In this document: positions 25,650-35,572 of the stretch, piece by piece
Layout of the letters: every line of letters starts with the position of its first letter
Numbering within the stretch: position 1 is the first letter of the stretch
Origin: Hepsetus odoe
Lineage: Eukaryota > Chordata > Actinopteri > Characiformes > Hepsetidae
Length of the DNA: 64,000 nucleotides
Direction: 5' to 3'
Assembly: GCA_017165825.1 (NCBI GenBank)
Contig: CM029383.1
Span: 12,288,710 to 12,352,709, forward strand
The notes under the pieces: generated by a model
Database searches by the model: none
Seen by the model: only the letters and a program-made list of their open reading frames with translations
What the model was told of the DNA's origin: nothing
Position numbers and translations under genes: made by a program

Positions 25650-28610
25650 TATCAAAGCTACTTATCCTAACCGGGGGTCAAAGGGGTGCTGGAGCCTATC
25701 CCAGCAATGGCAACAGACAGAAAACACCCTGGACACGTTGCCAGTTCATGGCAGTGCAACAACAGCCAAGTTAAGCCACAGAATGGCCTACGTATGAATC
25801 ATTCAGGCATAACAATTCCATCTTAAGGCACAAAATTGTGAAGAAAGAGGTGCAGATGATTAAAGATGACATCATATTTACCTTTATGCCCATTTACATT
25901 TGTTCCCAATTTTTATTTAATCTGACAGGCTTAAAATAGTATTTTTGCACCCACAGGGTAATTCTATAGCATTGTATAAAAAAATAAGGGGTGGCTCAAT
26001 ACTTTTGCACAGCACTGTATACTGTTCCACAACATTCTCTCCCCCATTCCCACAACTTGAATCAACACTGGAATCACCGTGTTGACACACCGTTTACATT
26101 GGCATGCATTAGCAGCATGCATGAGTTGTTGCTTATTGTTTGTCAACATACTACATTTACAACTCAGAGCTTCACTGAACATAAAACAGACTTACAGCCT
26201 TGGCCTAAAGTTTTGAGAATGACACAACTACTGGTTTTCACAAAGTTTGTGGCTTTCAAGTCTTTTTGTCAGATGTTTCTATGATATACTGAAGTATACT
26301 TACAAGCATTTCCAAGTTTCAGATTTTATTGACAGTTACATTAAGTTTATGCAAAGAGTCAATAGCTGTAGTGTTGGCCCTTCTAGACCTCTGCGGTTCA
26401 CCCCAGCATGCTGTCAATCAACGTCTGGGATAAATCCTGACTGATGAAGCCCATTGTTTTTATAATCAGTGCTTGGAGTTTGACAGAATTTATGGGTTTC
26501 TGTTTGTCCACCTGCCTCTTGAGGATTGACCACAAGTTCTCATTAAGCTCTCATTAACTTTAGGAGATGGTCTTGATGCTTGCAAGACTTTTTTGGGTGC
26601 CCTGAAGCCTCTTCACAGCAATTGAACCTCACTCTTTGAATTTCTTGATCCAATAAATGGTGATCTCCAGTCTTGTCCTCCTCAACGCTCTCACCTGTGT
26701 TAATGAGAGGATCACTGAAATGATGTCAGCAGGTCCTTTTTTGGCTGATTAAAAAATAATTAATTAAAAAATATGTTAATTCATTTAACATCAACTTAAT
26801 AAGGTAAACAGCGAATTAACCCTCATTACACACCAGTAATGAACATACAAAGCAGGAGCTGTGGGCTGCAATGCCTGAGTCCTGGGAGCAGATTTGGGGG
26901 ACAGTATCTTGCCTATGCATCTTGCCTATGTATCTTTGATTCAAACCCATGATCTTACAGTCATGGGGCCTAGTCTGAAACAACATGACCTCGACTGCTA
27001 CGTAAACAAGAGCCCTAAGGCCTCTCCATGCTCTGAACATTTTGTTCCACATTTTGGATGAAAGCATGTGCTAAATGAGCAATTGTAATTTAAAGTTACA
27101 ATCAGACTGTAGAGTTTAAACAAAGTAAACCCCATATGGTTCTATAACCTTTACTTCCTGTAACACTCTCTCCTCCCTGTGCAGGTTTCGGAAATCCGCA
27201 GACTGGCCTGGGGAACAGTTCTAAGATGGGTATGCATGCAGCGCTGCACATCTTCATGAACGGCACCATGTCTTCCGTGCAGGGTTCAGCCAATGACCCA
27301 GTTTTTATCCTACATCATGCCTTTGTAGATAGGTAAGCATTATCTATGAGAATTTAGAAAAATGATCAAAAGGACAATTCAATCATTGGTTAGGGAGTTG
27401 CCCCAGCTCGGAAGATTGTGGGTTCGATTCCCTCACCAGTAGGTTGCAATGAGGTACCCTTCAGCAAGGTACCGTCCCAGTTGTTGCTCCCCAGGTGCTT
27501 TAAATAGCTGCCCCCTGCTGCACGTGTGTCTATGGGTGAAACGCAGAGGTTGAATTTCGTTGTGTTGTGCTGTGCTGCATTTCACAATGACAAGGGTTGT
27601 CACTTCACCTCCTTCCCTTTTCTTCAGCATCTATGAACGATGGTTGAGGAGATACCAGCCAGAGAGGTCTCACTACCCCACTTCCGGAGCTCCAGTCGGA
27701 CACAACAGTGAATACTATATGGCACCCTTCCTTCCTCTGTATCGCAATGGAGATTACTTTCTTTCCAGCAAAGAGATGGGCTATGAGTACTCCTACCTGC
27801 AGGATCCTGGTGAGTTCGCAGTTTTCGAAGGCTTGTATTGCATTTTGGATCAAGTTGCGTAAACATGGACAAATATTAAAGAGGTGAAGGCTATATTTTT
27901 GGTAATGTTTTATTTAACCCAATAATATTTTCAGGTTATGTTTAAAAAAAAACAAACAAAAAAAAAAACAACCTTTTGCATTGTATGCATTTATACATGA
28001 CCATTTCCCAAACTACGTTGATCCCTTAGAATTAAACTTTTTAAAACTGCTATTTGTAAATGATCTCTGTTCTGATTGGCTGCCTCACCTGCGTCTCATT
28101 CTAAAAGCAATCTGAGCTCACTTTGAAGTGAATGGTTGAAGGTTAGACTGCTGGGGGATTGGCCTGATACACTGTGTATAAATGTGCTTGTTTTGGCAAA
28201 TGGAAACATATATATGTAACATACATATGTGTTTATGTACTGCATCAGATCAAGGATTCATAACTTTTTCATGACATGAGCTTTCTTAAGTGCTTTCCTT
28301 CATTTCAGTTCATGATAGGTTCACAGTAACACAACCTTATGACTCTTGCTTCTTATTTTCTTCTGTAGGTCAGCGGTTTGTGGATGAGGTAGCGTCGTAT
28401 CTGGAGGAGGCGAGACTGCTCTGGCCTTGGCTCCTGGGAGCAGCTGTCTTGGGAGCCCTTTGCTCTGCAGCTGTTGCTGTGTGTCTAGTTAAAGCCTCAA
28501 AGTCTTTGTGGCGGCAGAGGAAAAGGCAACAAAGCTCTGAGCAGCAACCCCTCATCATCAGCACTGACACTGATGGGTCCTCCTCTTCTTACAGAACCAT
28601 GAGGCCATGA
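23790..28610 (+). CDS. tyr: tyr, tyrosinase (complete, five exons)
   Basis: Copper monooxygenase of melanosomes that oxidises tyrosine to DOPA and DOPAquinone, the first and limiting step of melanin synthesis. Exons 23790-24614, 25351-25567, 27185-27332, 27628-27809 and 28369-28610 join in phase to 537 residues (human 529). Features: signal peptide (about 1-19), cysteine-rich EGF-like region (about 25-113), copper A histidines 181, 204 and 213, copper B histidines 365, 369 and 392, one membrane helix (about 476-498) and a short cytosolic tail. The tail has EQQPLI (515-520), matching the acidic-dileucine melanosome sorting signal, and YRTM (532-535) as a tyrosine signal. All metal ligands are present and no frame is broken, so it should be functional. 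The TRP relatives tyrp1 and dct are less likely given PGNHD, SANDP and the tail. Confidence 0.96.
24870..25150. repeat. Possible dispersed repeat in tyr intron 1
   Basis: CACACATCTAATTTACAAA and GGAACCAAAATGGTTCTGCT resemble 13960-14360. It looks like a non-autonomous element, but no termini were defined. Confidence 0.4.
25351..25567 (+). CDS. tyr: tyr exon 2
   Basis: 217 nt, the same length I recall for human exon 2. Encodes VICSRAPEYS, EEGPLMRSPGNHD and MSFRNTLEG. Acceptor CTTACAG, donor GTTAAA (weak at +4 to +6). A CA repeat begins about 20 nt into the following intron. Confidence 0.95.
25584..25648. repeat. (CA)n microsatellite next to tyr exon 2
   Basis: Over 60 bp of CA repeat starting about 20 nt past the exon 2 donor. 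Confidence 0.96.
25649..25780. repeat. RTE-like LINE/SINE 3' fragment
   Basis: TACTTATCCTAACCGGGGGT, GGTGCTGGAGCCTATCCCAG, then CCCTGGACACGTTGCCAGTT. The same order is seen at 57205-57412. This wording is common in fish RTE-derived repeats. Confidence 0.65.
25985..26019. repeat. Solo terminus of a mariner/Tc1-like element
   Basis: GGCTCAATACTTTTGCACAG followed by CACTGTA resembles transposon ends of the type at 14846. No partner terminus was found nearby. Confidence 0.45.
26190..26745 (-). mobile_element. Deleted Tc1-like transposon remnant in tyr intron 2
   Basis: The left end carries TTGGCCTAAAGTTTTGAGAA, a terminal sequence I recognise from a common fish Tc1-like family. It is followed by remnants of the transposase C-terminus (minus strand) and of its helix-turn-helix end (CTTTTTTGGGTGCCCTGAAG). 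Much of the catalytic core is missing, frames are broken, and the right terminus is unclear. Confidence 0.75.
26870..27000 (-). repeat. Decayed SINE A-like fragment
   Basis: GGGAGCAGATTTGGGGGACA, CTTGCCTATG and GATTCAAACCCATGATCTT follow the order of a reversed family A SINE but are strongly diverged. Confidence 0.4.
27185..27332 (+). CDS. tyr: tyr exon 3 (copper B)
   Basis: 148 nt, as in human. Encodes MGMHAALHIFMNGTM and SANDPVFILHHAFVD, giving copper B ligands His365, His369 and His392. Acceptor GTGCAG, donor GTAAGC. Confidence 0.96.
27387..27608 (+). repeat. SINE family A inside tyr intron 3
   Basis: Starts GGTTAGGGAGTTGCCCC (the first bases of the head are missing), has B-box GGGTTCGATTCCC, linker GAGGTACCCTTCAGCAAGGT and the terminal ATGACAAGGGTTGTCACTTC. 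It fills about three quarters of the 295 nt intron and stops about 20 nt before exon 4. Confidence 0.9.
27628..27809 (+). CDS. tyr: tyr exon 4
   Basis: 182 nt, as in human. Encodes IYERWLRRYQPERSHYP, APVGHNSEYYMAPFLPLYRN and MGYEYSYLQDP. Acceptor CTTCAG, donor GTGAGT. A SINE ends about 20 nt upstream of this acceptor. Confidence 0.95.
28369..28610 (+). CDS. tyr: tyr exon 5 (membrane helix and tail)
   Basis: 242 nt, acceptor CTGTAG. It encodes the luminal stem, the helix WPWLLGAAVLGALCSAAVAV, a basic stop-transfer segment, EQQPLI and the stop codon TGA at 28608. An AATAAA at 28955-28960 may be the poly(A) signal. Confidence 0.94.
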
Positions 28611-30077
28611 GCCATGTAAAGGCCACTAGAGGGCGACAGCAGCCACAAAGGTTTAGAGACAATGCATGCACTTCCAAGCTTCAGTCCTGGAGACAAACAG
28701 TAGCAGTTTTGTGTTTTTTCTGCACTTGAGTCATATGAACATATCAGTCATATGAGCTGAATGCTGTCTGGCAGACAAGAAAATACACAAAACTGAAGTA
28801 CTGTGTTGGAAAAGCTGAAATGTTCAGCTAGTTCCCCTTGTCATGGGTTTTGCCGATGCTGTGTCTGAATTTTCACTCTGCTAACCATTTATTGTGCTAC
28901 ATAGTGCGTCAGAAAGGGTCCCAGAGTGCAAGTTTAAATGTAGGTAAATTAATGAATAAAATAACATCTTGGAACGGCAATGTAACCCAAATAAAAAAAA
29001 TAAAAGCTCAAATAAAACGCTTGCATGCTCAAGAAAAGACATTATGGCAATTCATTAAAATATTTTGCTTATAAAATGGAAACACGAATATGACCCAACA
29101 CGCAGATGTTATTAAAGCCAAATAAAATGGGAAAAGCTTTACTAAACTGCAGCATTTTGTTGTTTAGTGGTGATGTTAAACTGTGCTGATGATTTTTACA
29201 TATGTCTCTAAAAGGTCAGGACAATCCGTTTCTGGAGTAAGTGTCCCAATTCAATTTTTTATCTCCCTCACTGAGATCTTTAGTGTTTTGTATAGAACAA
29301 TGTATATAGTTAGTGAACGGGTGAACCAATGAACAAGTGGACTTTTTCAGACAAAGATCTAGTCTTGGGCTATTTTGTGATGGCAGCAGTTATTCATCAT
29401 TACAAAAGCCTTTGTAGTTTTAGGCTAAGCTTCATCTTAATCTGGGTCTTGGAAACAAGCCCAGAGTTATGCTCAAATCTATCTTGATTCAAAATCTAGC
29501 TTGTGAGGTTGATACTGTACGTCTAAGATGGATAATAGTAGGCATAACAGTATTAAAATGTTACAAGATGCTGCAGACTAGGACTAGCATCAGTAAAAAG
29601 GGCACAATCTCTGAGGCCTATTTTCACTCAGTCTGAATGTCTGATCAAGTCAAACTCTGCCGTGTGTGACCCAGTGATGGGTTTCCCAGTCCTGCTCCAC
29701 TGCACAGCACATTTAAGCATTAAACACGCTTTGACTCATTAGCTAATTAACCAGGCTTTAAATGGGTGAATTAAAGCAGGAAAAATGCTAAAATGTGCAG
29801 AGCAGGGATCTCCAAAAAGGTCCATATTTCCACATCCTACACACTAAACACTCCCACTATACTACTCTTCACTAAAATCTACTCCTCTTGTAAAAGATCT
29901 TTTAATATGTTTATTTTAACTAATGATACTTAGGCTTGTTCTTGCAAACACAATAGTGTCAATGATGAGCATTTTAAAATGCACCATTAATGTTTAGTTC
30001 AGCATTGCACATGCATAGGGGGGGCATCGGAAAACCAGTATAACTACATATAGGCTTATGGAATTAACCAAAACCAT

Positions 30078-30315
30078 GTGGGGCAGTGGTGGCCTAGTGG
30101 TTAGGGAGTTGCCCCTGGATCAGAAGATTGTGGGTTTGAATACCTCACCAGTAGGTTGCCCTGAGGTACCCTTGAGCAAGGTACTGTCCCTGTCACTGCT
30201 CCCTGGGTGCTTTCAATAGCTGCACGCGTGTGTATGGGTGAAACGCAGAGGTTGAATTTCGTTGTGTTGTGTTGTGCTATGCTGCGTTTCACAATGACAA
30301 GAATTTTCACTTCAA
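30078..30315 (+). repeat. SINE family A
   Basis: GGGGCAGTGGTGGCCTAGTG, the linker CCCTGAGGTACCCTTGAGCA, TTTCAATAGCTGCACG, then CACAATGACAAGAATTTTCAC. Full length, with the 3' hairpin mutated. Confidence 0.9.
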
Positions 30316-30411
30316 AGCACAAATGATACATAATAAAAATGGAAACAAGGGAAAAGAGGGGGAAAAACCACCGTACATTATAAAAGAATTGAAAAAAATA
30401 TATTTATTGGG

Positions 30412-30660
30412 GGGCAGCGGTGGCCTAGTGGTTAGGGTGTCAGCCACATGATCGGAGGATCAGGGGTTCGAACCCCTTCCCAATGGGTTGCCCTGAGGTA
30501 CCCTTGAGCAAGGTACTGTCCCCGTCCTGCACCTCCCTGCGATGGGCTGGCGACCTGTCCAGGGTGCGTCCCCCGTCCTCGCCCTGTGTGCGCTGGGTTG
30601 GACACCAGCACTCCCCCGCGACCCCGTTTGGGACAAGCGGCAGATAATGGATGGATGGAT
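30412..30660 (+). repeat. SINE family B (A-type head, RTE-like tail)
   Basis: Same head and linker as family A, then GGGCTGGCGACCTGTCCAGG, CCCGTTTGGGACAAGCGG and an ATGG tail. Flanked on both sides by ATATTTATTGGGG, a target-site duplication that supports a recent insertion. Confidence 0.92.
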
Positions 30661-31884
30661 ATTTATTGGGGAAAAAACTGTACATTCACTATGTATTAAT
30701 AGAATTTTTAATTGCACATCAATTTTTCTATTACCTTTTTTATTGACTTTTTTTATTCCAGCAAGATCTTTTCTCATTCAAACTTAAAATCAGTCTACAA
30801 AGAGATTCGTAGTAAATGTGTCATTCGTCCAAAAAACTCGACCAAAGTGATGCAACTTAGATGAAATGGCCTATATTTCTATCCATCAGTGAATACATTT
30901 TTACAGCTTATGCAACCGGAATACATTCTCTTAAAATATAAACTCCTTTTCTTAGGAGTTGGAAGGAAATTTCTGAAGCAACATTGCATGTATTTGATCA
31001 TTTTTTATTAAACAAAAGCAGTCCCGACAAATTCATACCAAGAGTGTGTTAAAGTCAGTACACTAAAGAGAACACAGTAATGACTTTAGCTGCTGATTTT
31101 CTTTCAACATTTGAATAACACTGTTCATGTTAGTAATAGTAGCACACCTACAGCAAGTCTAAAGTACAAAAGCTACGTTTATAGGAAGTAAGGTCGATGA
31201 TAACACATTCAGCACACAATTCCATGAACTAAATAAGCCAGGGGTCCAAATCTAAACAGATTAACTGGGAAAGACCTAAATAAAAGTGCTAATGTCTCTA
31301 TACGTGCCCCACCAACAGTGCAATGATAAACATCTTTTAGAGCTTCTGCTTGTCTTTATTGGATAGATAAAATCAGTGTAACATTTTAATGGTATTGCTT
31401 TGATTGCTAGTCAAGAAAAATGTCTTTATTACATGACACGATACTTTTTCACATCACAATCTCAATTAACAATTAAAATAAATAAACAAACAGACACTGG
31501 ACAAATATTCCCTATAACATAAGTCAGTTGTATTATCAGTCTTTACGTTCAGATACTCTTAGTGTGTTAGCTGGTGCTGCAGGTCAGCTTAATGCATTTA
31601 GCTTTCTATTTAAAACTTTAGTTTTGTGAATCTATAATTTAGTTAACGTGATGATCAAATTGCACAAATCACATAAAACCAATTGCTAAATTCTTGTCAT
31701 AATGAAAAATAACACAACACAAAATAAAAGAAAAGAAAACAGCCTTTGTTTATTGGAAAGGCTAAAATAAAAGTACTAATGTGCCATTTGTATTACCGAC
31801 TTTTTAAGCGTCATATTTATTTTAGCACTTCGATTTAAACTGATTTAAATGTAGCTTAAATGTTATTTCTAAGCGACGTAATTC

Positions 31885-31945
31885 GGGTGGGCGTGCCCTA
31901 AATTGAGGCGCCTCCTCGAATGGGCGTGTCCTCAAATGGGCGTGT
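31885..31945 (+). promoter_or_regulatory. Triple TGGGCGTG cluster upstream of the importin-alpha gene
   Basis: TGGGCGTG occurs near 31888, 31921 and 31938, fitting Sp1/KLF-type GC-box or CACCC factors. It lies about 350-400 nt before the start codon and just after an ACGTAA half site. Promoter role is inferred. Confidence 0.4.
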
Positions 31946-32290
31946 CTTTGACTCAGATTATCGTTCTGAAAATGAACGGCCGTTCCAGGATCAGATCAGG
32001 TACACTCCTTACAGGCCTTTGTCACTTTATGGCAAAACACTTACTGGTCCAGGAACAGCACTACGCTGGGTCTATTTAGGCGGGATAAATGTCGGTGATT
32101 AGCATCACCTGTTGATAGTTGTGCTCAGATTTTAAAGCTTTTCTCAGGGGCCTCTGTGTACGTGGAACAAGCGTGGCGGGTTGTTTCGGCCAGAACGGGC
32201 GCCCGAAACATATTTGTAAGGCTTCGTGCGGAGTCAGGCCTGCGTTTTAGGTCACGTTAAGCTGTTTTTTCAGTCAGTTAGACCGTCACC

Positions 32291-32356
32291 ATGCCAACGG
32301 AAAACCTGACAGACAAGCGCATGTCCAAGTTCAAAAACAGGGGCAAGGAGCCGACG
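32291..32356 (+). CDS. kpna7: importin-alpha exon 1
   Basis: 66 nt, residues 1-22, MPTENLTDKRMSKFKNRG then KEPT at donor GTGAGT. Confidence 0.9.
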
Positions 32357-35145
32357 GTGAGTAAAAGTATTCGTTTAAAGTGGCCGAAATGTTGAGTAGC
32401 CTTTTCAGCGTTCATTTTTCTTCTTTTATTCGTGAAGAAAATGCGTGAGCGCAGAGTGGCGGAGTGTGTGGAGCTCCGCAAAGCCCAGAGAGTGGAGAGC
32501 ATCCTGAAGAGGAGGAACATCTCCGCTCAGCCTGATGAAGAGCCCCTGTCTCCCGAGTACAACACCGACAACCAGCAGGTGTGTCTCCCATCACCGCAGT
32601 GTTGGCGGTCAGGACTGCTGCTGATGCCTTGCTGTTCTGTCTGAACGCATTTATGTTCTTCCGAAGGTCATCTCTGCCACTATCGAGGAGATTATTGCCA
32701 ACGTCAACAGTGACTGTCCGGAGAAGCAGACACTGGGCTGTCAAACGGCCAGGTACAGCAGCCCACGTGCACTCCTATCTCTTATACATCGACTTCTCCC
32801 TCAGTGAAGGTGTCTGGAAGTCCCCGTTTGTCACTGTGGAGACAGCACTCGGTGAACCACAACGGATTGCTTCTCTGCGTTTAACCTGCTCAAGTGAAGC
32901 ATTAGGCAGCCATACATCCACCGCCTGGGGAGCAGTGATGGGCCACAGCTTGTGTAGCCTACTGATCTCAGACGCACAAGCATAGTCATGAGCCCACTGA
33001 GGGCATTCGAGTCCATCCATATCTGGCACTCCTGGAGCAGGATGTGGGGATAAACTTTGCCCAAGGGTACCACAGGGCCACCTTCTGGTTTGGGACTCCA
33101 GTCAGTGGTCATCTCCTCATGGGTGGGGGGAGCACATGACTGCTAGGCCAGCACTACCTCAGATTTTTGGCAATGTTCTTGGCTTGCTGCATGTTTTCAA
33201 TTTTATTTTCTTAATGTTTCACTTTATACAAATGCCTCAGCTAATCAGATCGTGCAGTTGTCACCTGGTACTGTGATTGGTCACTTTCAAATTTTGTTCA
33301 GAGCCTCATTTGGATGAATGGCCTCATGCAGTATCAGACTTATGGAATCAAATTTGCTGCTAACGATAAACGAGTGATTTGTTGTGCAGCCCATGTTTCA
33401 CCGGTGTTCAGCACTTTTTGGCCATGTTCTCTTGTCCTTTTAGGAAGCTGCTGTCTCGGGAGAAGAACCCTCCACTGAAGGAGGTTGTAGAAGCAGGCCT
33501 GCTGTCCTGCTTTGTGGAGTTCTTGGGCAGGAATGACAACCCCACGCTGCAGTTTGAGGCTGCCTGGTCCCTCACCAATGTGGCGTCAGGCACCTCTTGG
33601 CACACACAGCAGGTGGTAGAAAATGGCGCAGTCCCAGCCTTCATTGCCCTCTTGGCTTCGCCCATGCTTAACATAAGCGAACAGGCCGTCTGGGCTCTGG
33701 GCAACATTGCAGGTAACACCTGTGACCTTCTGGAGGCAACTCCTTGCTTGAGAGCACACTTGTTTATGCCTGTCTGTTCTTGTTAGCATCCCTGCCCCCA
33801 GAGACTGTCCTAGAAGTTTGTTCAGTTTCCTGGAGGGGCCCTCTTGATAACGGACCTTGTCCCAGGGATGACATTGACCTCTAAATGTATCCCCTCCCCT
33901 CAGGTGATGGCCCGGCATATAGAGATGCACTTATTGACTGCAATGTGATCCCTGCGCTGTTGGCGCGCTTAACACCAGATGCCCCAGTAAGTTGGTCATT
34001 TTCACCACCCTCATCCCCGTCTTGAGGCATAGGGCATGAGATGAGCCACTGTACTTTCTCTCCAGGTTGGATATCTCCGCAACCTTACATGGACACTCTC
34101 AAACCTGTGCAGGAACAAGAACCCTTTCCCTCGCTTTTCTGCTGTCCAGCAGATGCTTCCTTCCATTATACAGCTGCTTCATCATAGTGACAAATCTGTG
34201 CTGTCAGATGCATGCTGGGCCATCTCCTACCTCACAGACGGGCCAAACGAGCGGATTGACGTTGTAATTAAGACTGGAATCCTTCCCAGGCTGGTTGAGC
34301 TTCTGGGCTATGAGGAGCTTGCAGTGGTGGTGAATATGGCTTTAATTTGTGGGTTCTTGGCATCGTGTTAGACTCTTAACTGTAAGTAAAATTAACTATA
34401 AGGGTTTTCTTTTATATAAACAGACCCCAGCACTGCGCTCCATCGGGAATATTGTGAGTGGCTCAGACCTGCAGACGCAGATGGCTATTGATGCAGGAGT
34501 GCTAAATGCCTTGCCTAAGCTCATGCGCCACCCAAAACCCAGCGTGCAGAAGGAGGCAGCCTGGGCTGTGTCCAACATTGCGGCTGGACCACGGCAGCAG
34601 ATCCAACAACTAATCACATGTGGTCTACTGCCTCCACTTGTGGATCTTCTGAAGAATGTAGGTGGTAAACTGTTGTCCTAGATTATGCTCCAGCATTGAT
34701 TTGGGGCTAGTCTTAGTTTTTGAGGAAAGTGAGCAGAGGTAAGAGTAAGAATGTTTGGGAAGATTATTCCCTGAGAAATTCTTTGAACAGGTGAGTCTTG
34801 ACGCCTGTCTTCCTCTTTTCAGTGGTGGGGGTTCAAGGTGAGCAGTGCTTGATGGGCTGACATGCTTCCTGGTTATCTTTTTTAGGCTGACTTTAAAACT
34901 CAGCGAGAGGCTGTCTGGGCAGTCACAAACTATACCAGTGGAGGAACCGTGGAACAGGTAGTACAGCTTGTCAAGTGTGGTGGGCTTGAGGCCATCTTAA
35001 ATCTTCTTACTGTCAAAGATGCCAAGACTGTACTAGTCATCCTGGATGCAGTCAACAACATTTTCTTGGTAAGAATGTCACTCATGGCATTAGTGATTCC
35101 TGTGCTACTAAGCTGTAGCCATTTACTAGGAGTAAAATGTGTGGG

Positions 35146-35176
<31 letters not shown>

Positions 35177-35572
35177 CAAATTGATCAGCCTAATGCAACT
35201 TTTCCCAGGCGGCTGAGAAGCTAGGGGAGGTGGAAAAGCTTTCTTTATTGGTGGAGGAACTGGGAGGCCTAGACCGCATTGAGCTCCTGCAGAACCATGA
35301 GAACAATGCTGTGTATCGTGCTGCCCAAGGACTCATAGAAAAGTACTTCAGTGAGGTGGGATCATTAGACAAGTTCAGTGACCCTTTTCCAAGGTTTCTA
35401 ATTGGAAGATTGACATTCATACCTTGGTGGGTGGGGGTCTTTCCTCCCCACCCCTTTCTTTTCCCTCCTATCATCTCTGTAGGAAGGTCAAGATGAATGC
35501 TTGAAGACTGAGTCCACTGGAACGGACTTTGTTTTTGGACCAACTGAGGTCCAGAGGAGATTTGACTTTTGA
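32291..35572 (+). CDS. kpna7: Importin alpha, KPNA2/KPNA7 subfamily (complete, ten exons)
   Basis: Adaptor that binds classical nuclear localisation signals and links cargo to importin beta for entry through nuclear pores. Ten exons join in phase to 520 residues (human KPNA7 516, KPNA2 529). The N-terminal importin-beta-binding region (about 1-60) is Lys/Arg-rich (KRMSKFKNRGKEP, ELRKAQRVESILKRRN). About ten armadillo repeats follow, with W..N signatures of the NLS groove: WSLTNVASGT, WALGNIAGD, WTLSNLCRN, WAVSNIAAG and WAVTNYTSGG. The usual Tyr-for-Asn variant WAISYLTDG is kept. MPT start, VEAGL..FVEFL and MAIDAGVLNALPKL point to KPNA7, the maternal importin alpha 8, over KPNA2, but the assignment is from memory. 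The ATG has A at -3. AATAAA at 35598-35603 is a likely poly(A) signal. Confidence 0.92.
32438..32578 (+). CDS. kpna7: importin-alpha exon 2
   Basis: 141 nt, residues 23-69, acceptor GTGAAG, donor GTGTGT. Basic importin-beta-binding helix with ELRKAQR and LKRRNIS. Confidence 0.9.
32667..32752 (+). CDS. kpna7: importin-alpha exon 3
   Basis: 86 nt, VISATIEEIIANVNSD to CQTA plus a split Arg codon. Acceptor CCGAAG, donor GTACAG. Confidence 0.87.
32833..33160 (-). repeat. Diverged SINE-like sequence in importin-alpha intron 3
   Basis: GGGGAGCAGTGATGGG, GCCCAAGGGTACCACAGGGC and CTAGGCCAGCACTACC recall a reversed family A SINE, with an unrelated stretch in the middle. Strongly decayed. Confidence 0.45.
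33444..33712 (+). CDS. kpna7: importin-alpha exon 4
   Basis: 269 nt, KLLSREKNPPLKEVVEAG through WSLTNVASGT to WALGNIAG. Acceptor TTTTAG, donor GTAACA. First armadillo repeats and major NLS groove. Confidence 0.93.
33904..33986 (+). CDS. kpna7: importin-alpha exon 5
   Basis: 83 nt, DGPAYRDALIDCNVIPALLA to TPDAP, acceptor CCTCAG, donor GTAAGT. Confidence 0.9.
34066..34329 (+). CDS. kpna7: importin-alpha exon 6
   Basis: 264 nt, VGYLRNLTWTLSNLCRNKN to EELAVV. Acceptor CTCCAG, donor GTGAAT (placed by homology among repeated GTG triplets). Contains WAISYLTDGPNERID. Confidence 0.9.
34424..34657 (+). CDS. kpna7: importin-alpha exon 7
   Basis: 234 nt, TPALRSIGNIVSG to PPLVDLLKN. Acceptor AAACAG, donor GTAGGT. 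Confidence 0.92.
34886..35068 (+). CDS. kpna7: importin-alpha exon 8
   Basis: 183 nt, ADFKTQREAVWAVTNYTSGG to VNNIFL. Acceptor TTTTAG, donor GTAAGA. Confidence 0.92.
35209..35355 (+). CDS. kpna7: importin-alpha exon 9
   Basis: 147 nt, AAEKLGEVEKLSLLVEELGG to LIEKYFSE. Acceptor TCCCAG, donor GTGGGA. A poly(T) run (about 35149-35172) precedes it. Confidence 0.92.
35483..35572 (+). CDS. kpna7: importin-alpha exon 10 (C-terminus)
   Basis: 90 nt, acceptor CTGTAG, acidic start EGQDE and end VQRRFDF, stop TGA at 35570. The GTDFVFG stretch parallels the C-terminal segment of KPNA2. Confidence 0.88.
   Translation, partial: EGQDECLKTESTGTDFVFGPTEVQRRFDF

Larger units (their letters stand above)
28611..31880. 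other. tyr 3' flank and tyr-importin intergenic region
   Basis: Contains the tyr 3' UTR (possible AATAAA at 28955), a family A SINE (30078-30315) and a family B SINE (30412-30660). 29000-30070 and 30700-31880 are AT-rich with nothing recognised. No NOX4-like coding sequence was seen. Confidence 0.72.

Noticed and set aside
28611..32290. Search for nox4 between tyr and the next gene
   Set aside because: No frame with NADPH-oxidase membrane or FAD/NADPH motifs was seen on either strand, so no nox4 remnant is claimed.
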